This document shows positions 63,101 to 64,000 of a DNA stretch of 64,000 bases, piece by piece. Position numbers and translations under genes: made by a program. Below the pieces are notes generated by a model. The model saw nothing but the letters and a program-made list of their open reading frames with translations, was not told the DNA's origin and did not search any database. Numbering within the stretch: the stretch's first letter is position 1; every line of letters starts with the position of its first letter. The stretch lies in NCBI RefSeq assembly GCF_013373865.1, contig NC_050467.1, positions 40,985,692-41,049,691 of the forward strand, written 5' to 3'. This DNA comes from Monomorium pharaonis. Its lineage: Eukaryota > Arthropoda > Insecta > Hymenoptera > Formicidae.

Positions 63101-64000
63101 ATTTATTAAATATTAAATATATTTGTAAAATTTATTACATTTTGTAACATTGTAACGTTTATTACATAAAATTTTCCATCGTTTACAAGATACAGATTAT
63201 ATCGAGGGAGTACGCGTTTACGTTATTTTTACGATGCCGTGAATTTTACCAAACAACTTCGAAGTTGAATTTATTATATGTATAGTTATGATTTCTCCGA
63301 TACGTCGCGTGAGCGAAAATGATAATGACTCGTTCGGTACATCTGTTCGTACATCTGCACGGCACTGTTATTCCTTATTGTGTCTACAACGCGAGCAAAG
63401 TTTGAATGTTCTCGTCCTTCGGCAAACGCGTCAGCCGTCGAAACAGGAGCACTTAGAACATGTGTGTCAACACATGCGGCGAAGACACAGAGGCTCGCCA
63501 AGCCCGATAGCTATTTTGACTATTTGCTCGCCGCATTCCTACGGGGGTGATCCCGATCCTCGTCTGGCTTAAGGGCCAAGGCGTTGCACCGCGTTAGAGC
63601 AAGCCGCAGCGGGAGCTAAGGCACTCGTGTACATGTAACGTATTCTCATGCTGTTACCTCACGGAATGTGAGCCTCGAAAATCCATAGAATTCGACGGAA
63701 TTCCCGGAGCACCATGTGCCACTTCTCAACGCGACGAACTATCGAACGCTCGACCCTAAGTAACAATAGCTTCCAGCATTTTCTAGTAAAATTAAAAAAG
63801 ATTTTTAGAGACTAGATTGAAAAACCAATTAATGATTGTCATTAGAACAGTATTATGTTATACCTTCTATATCGATAACTTTAATTAGAATTATATTTGT
63901 ATATATGCACTTCTCTTTTAGAAAGTTTCAAATCGGAGAACTCGTAGAAATACTTGATATTGAGAGATATCCTCGTTTTTTGTTTTTTGTTTTTTTAATG

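Larger units (their letters stand above)
45866..64000 (+). other. kug: Fat-like downstream intron, at least 18.1 kb, no exon seen
   Basis: This begins at the GTGAGT donor of exon B. I looked for the continuation of cadherin repeat 10 and for further repeats (DxNDN, LDRE and similar motifs) on the + strand up to the window end and found none, so the next coding exon is probably beyond 64000. AT-rich islands lie at about 45.9-46.4, 52.2-52.8, 55.2-56.0, 56.9-57.7, 58.1-58.4, 62.2-62.4 and 63.0-63.3 kb, with GC-rich DNA between them. Microsatellites, poly(T), poly(G) and a few unassigned ORFs inside are listed separately. A nested gene or a very short exon cannot be excluded. Confidence 0.6.

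Overview
The window is animal nuclear DNA and contains one gene that I can recognise: the 5' part of a fat-like (kugelei / FAT1-3 type) protocadherin on the + strand. There are no operons, ribosome binding sites, phage or bacterial features. Several things suggest a holometabolous insect, most likely a hymenopteran and perhaps an ant. GC-rich, CpG-rich stretches alternate with short AT-rich islands, GA/TC microsatellites are numerous, CG-rich alternating purine-pyrimidine tracts occur, and the cadherin codons are very GC-rich at third positions. The insect assignment is an inference. The fat-like assignment is strong.

Layout. Positions 1-41494 hold no coding sequence that I can support. This stretch is a mosaic of GC-rich DNA with AT-rich islands, microsatellites, G/C homopolymers, three copies of one interspersed repeat (near 20.95, 23.85 and 34.0 kb) and a 442-bp MITE-like element (36105-36546). 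An acceptor site at 41493/41494 shows that at least one noncoding 5' exon lies further upstream, so part or all of this DNA is probably the first intron or introns of the gene. Exon A (41495-42473) carries 137 nt of leader, including a two-codon upstream ORF, then the start codon at 41632, the signal peptide, cadherin repeat 1 and the start of repeat 2. A 678-nt intron follows. Exon B (43152-45865) encodes the rest of repeat 2 through the middle of repeat 10. Together they give residues 1-1185 of a protein expected to be about 4,500-5,000 residues with 34 cadherin repeats. From 45866 to the window end I see no further cadherin-coding exon, so this is read as one intron of at least 18.1 kb.

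Function. Drosophila Fat-like (Fat2/kugelei) acts at basal cell edges in planar polarity and collective epithelial migration, and vertebrate FAT1-3 are its orthologues. The part seen here is the membrane-distal adhesive end; the laminin-G/EGF, transmembrane and cytoplasmic parts lie beyond the window.

I looked for an undescribed biological system and did not find one that the sequence supports. The observations most worth a second look are the diverged interspersed repeat family, the MITE-like element, the minimal upstream ORF before the fat-like start, the Z-DNA-prone tracts and the TAAT-core-rich GC-rich segments of the upstream region.
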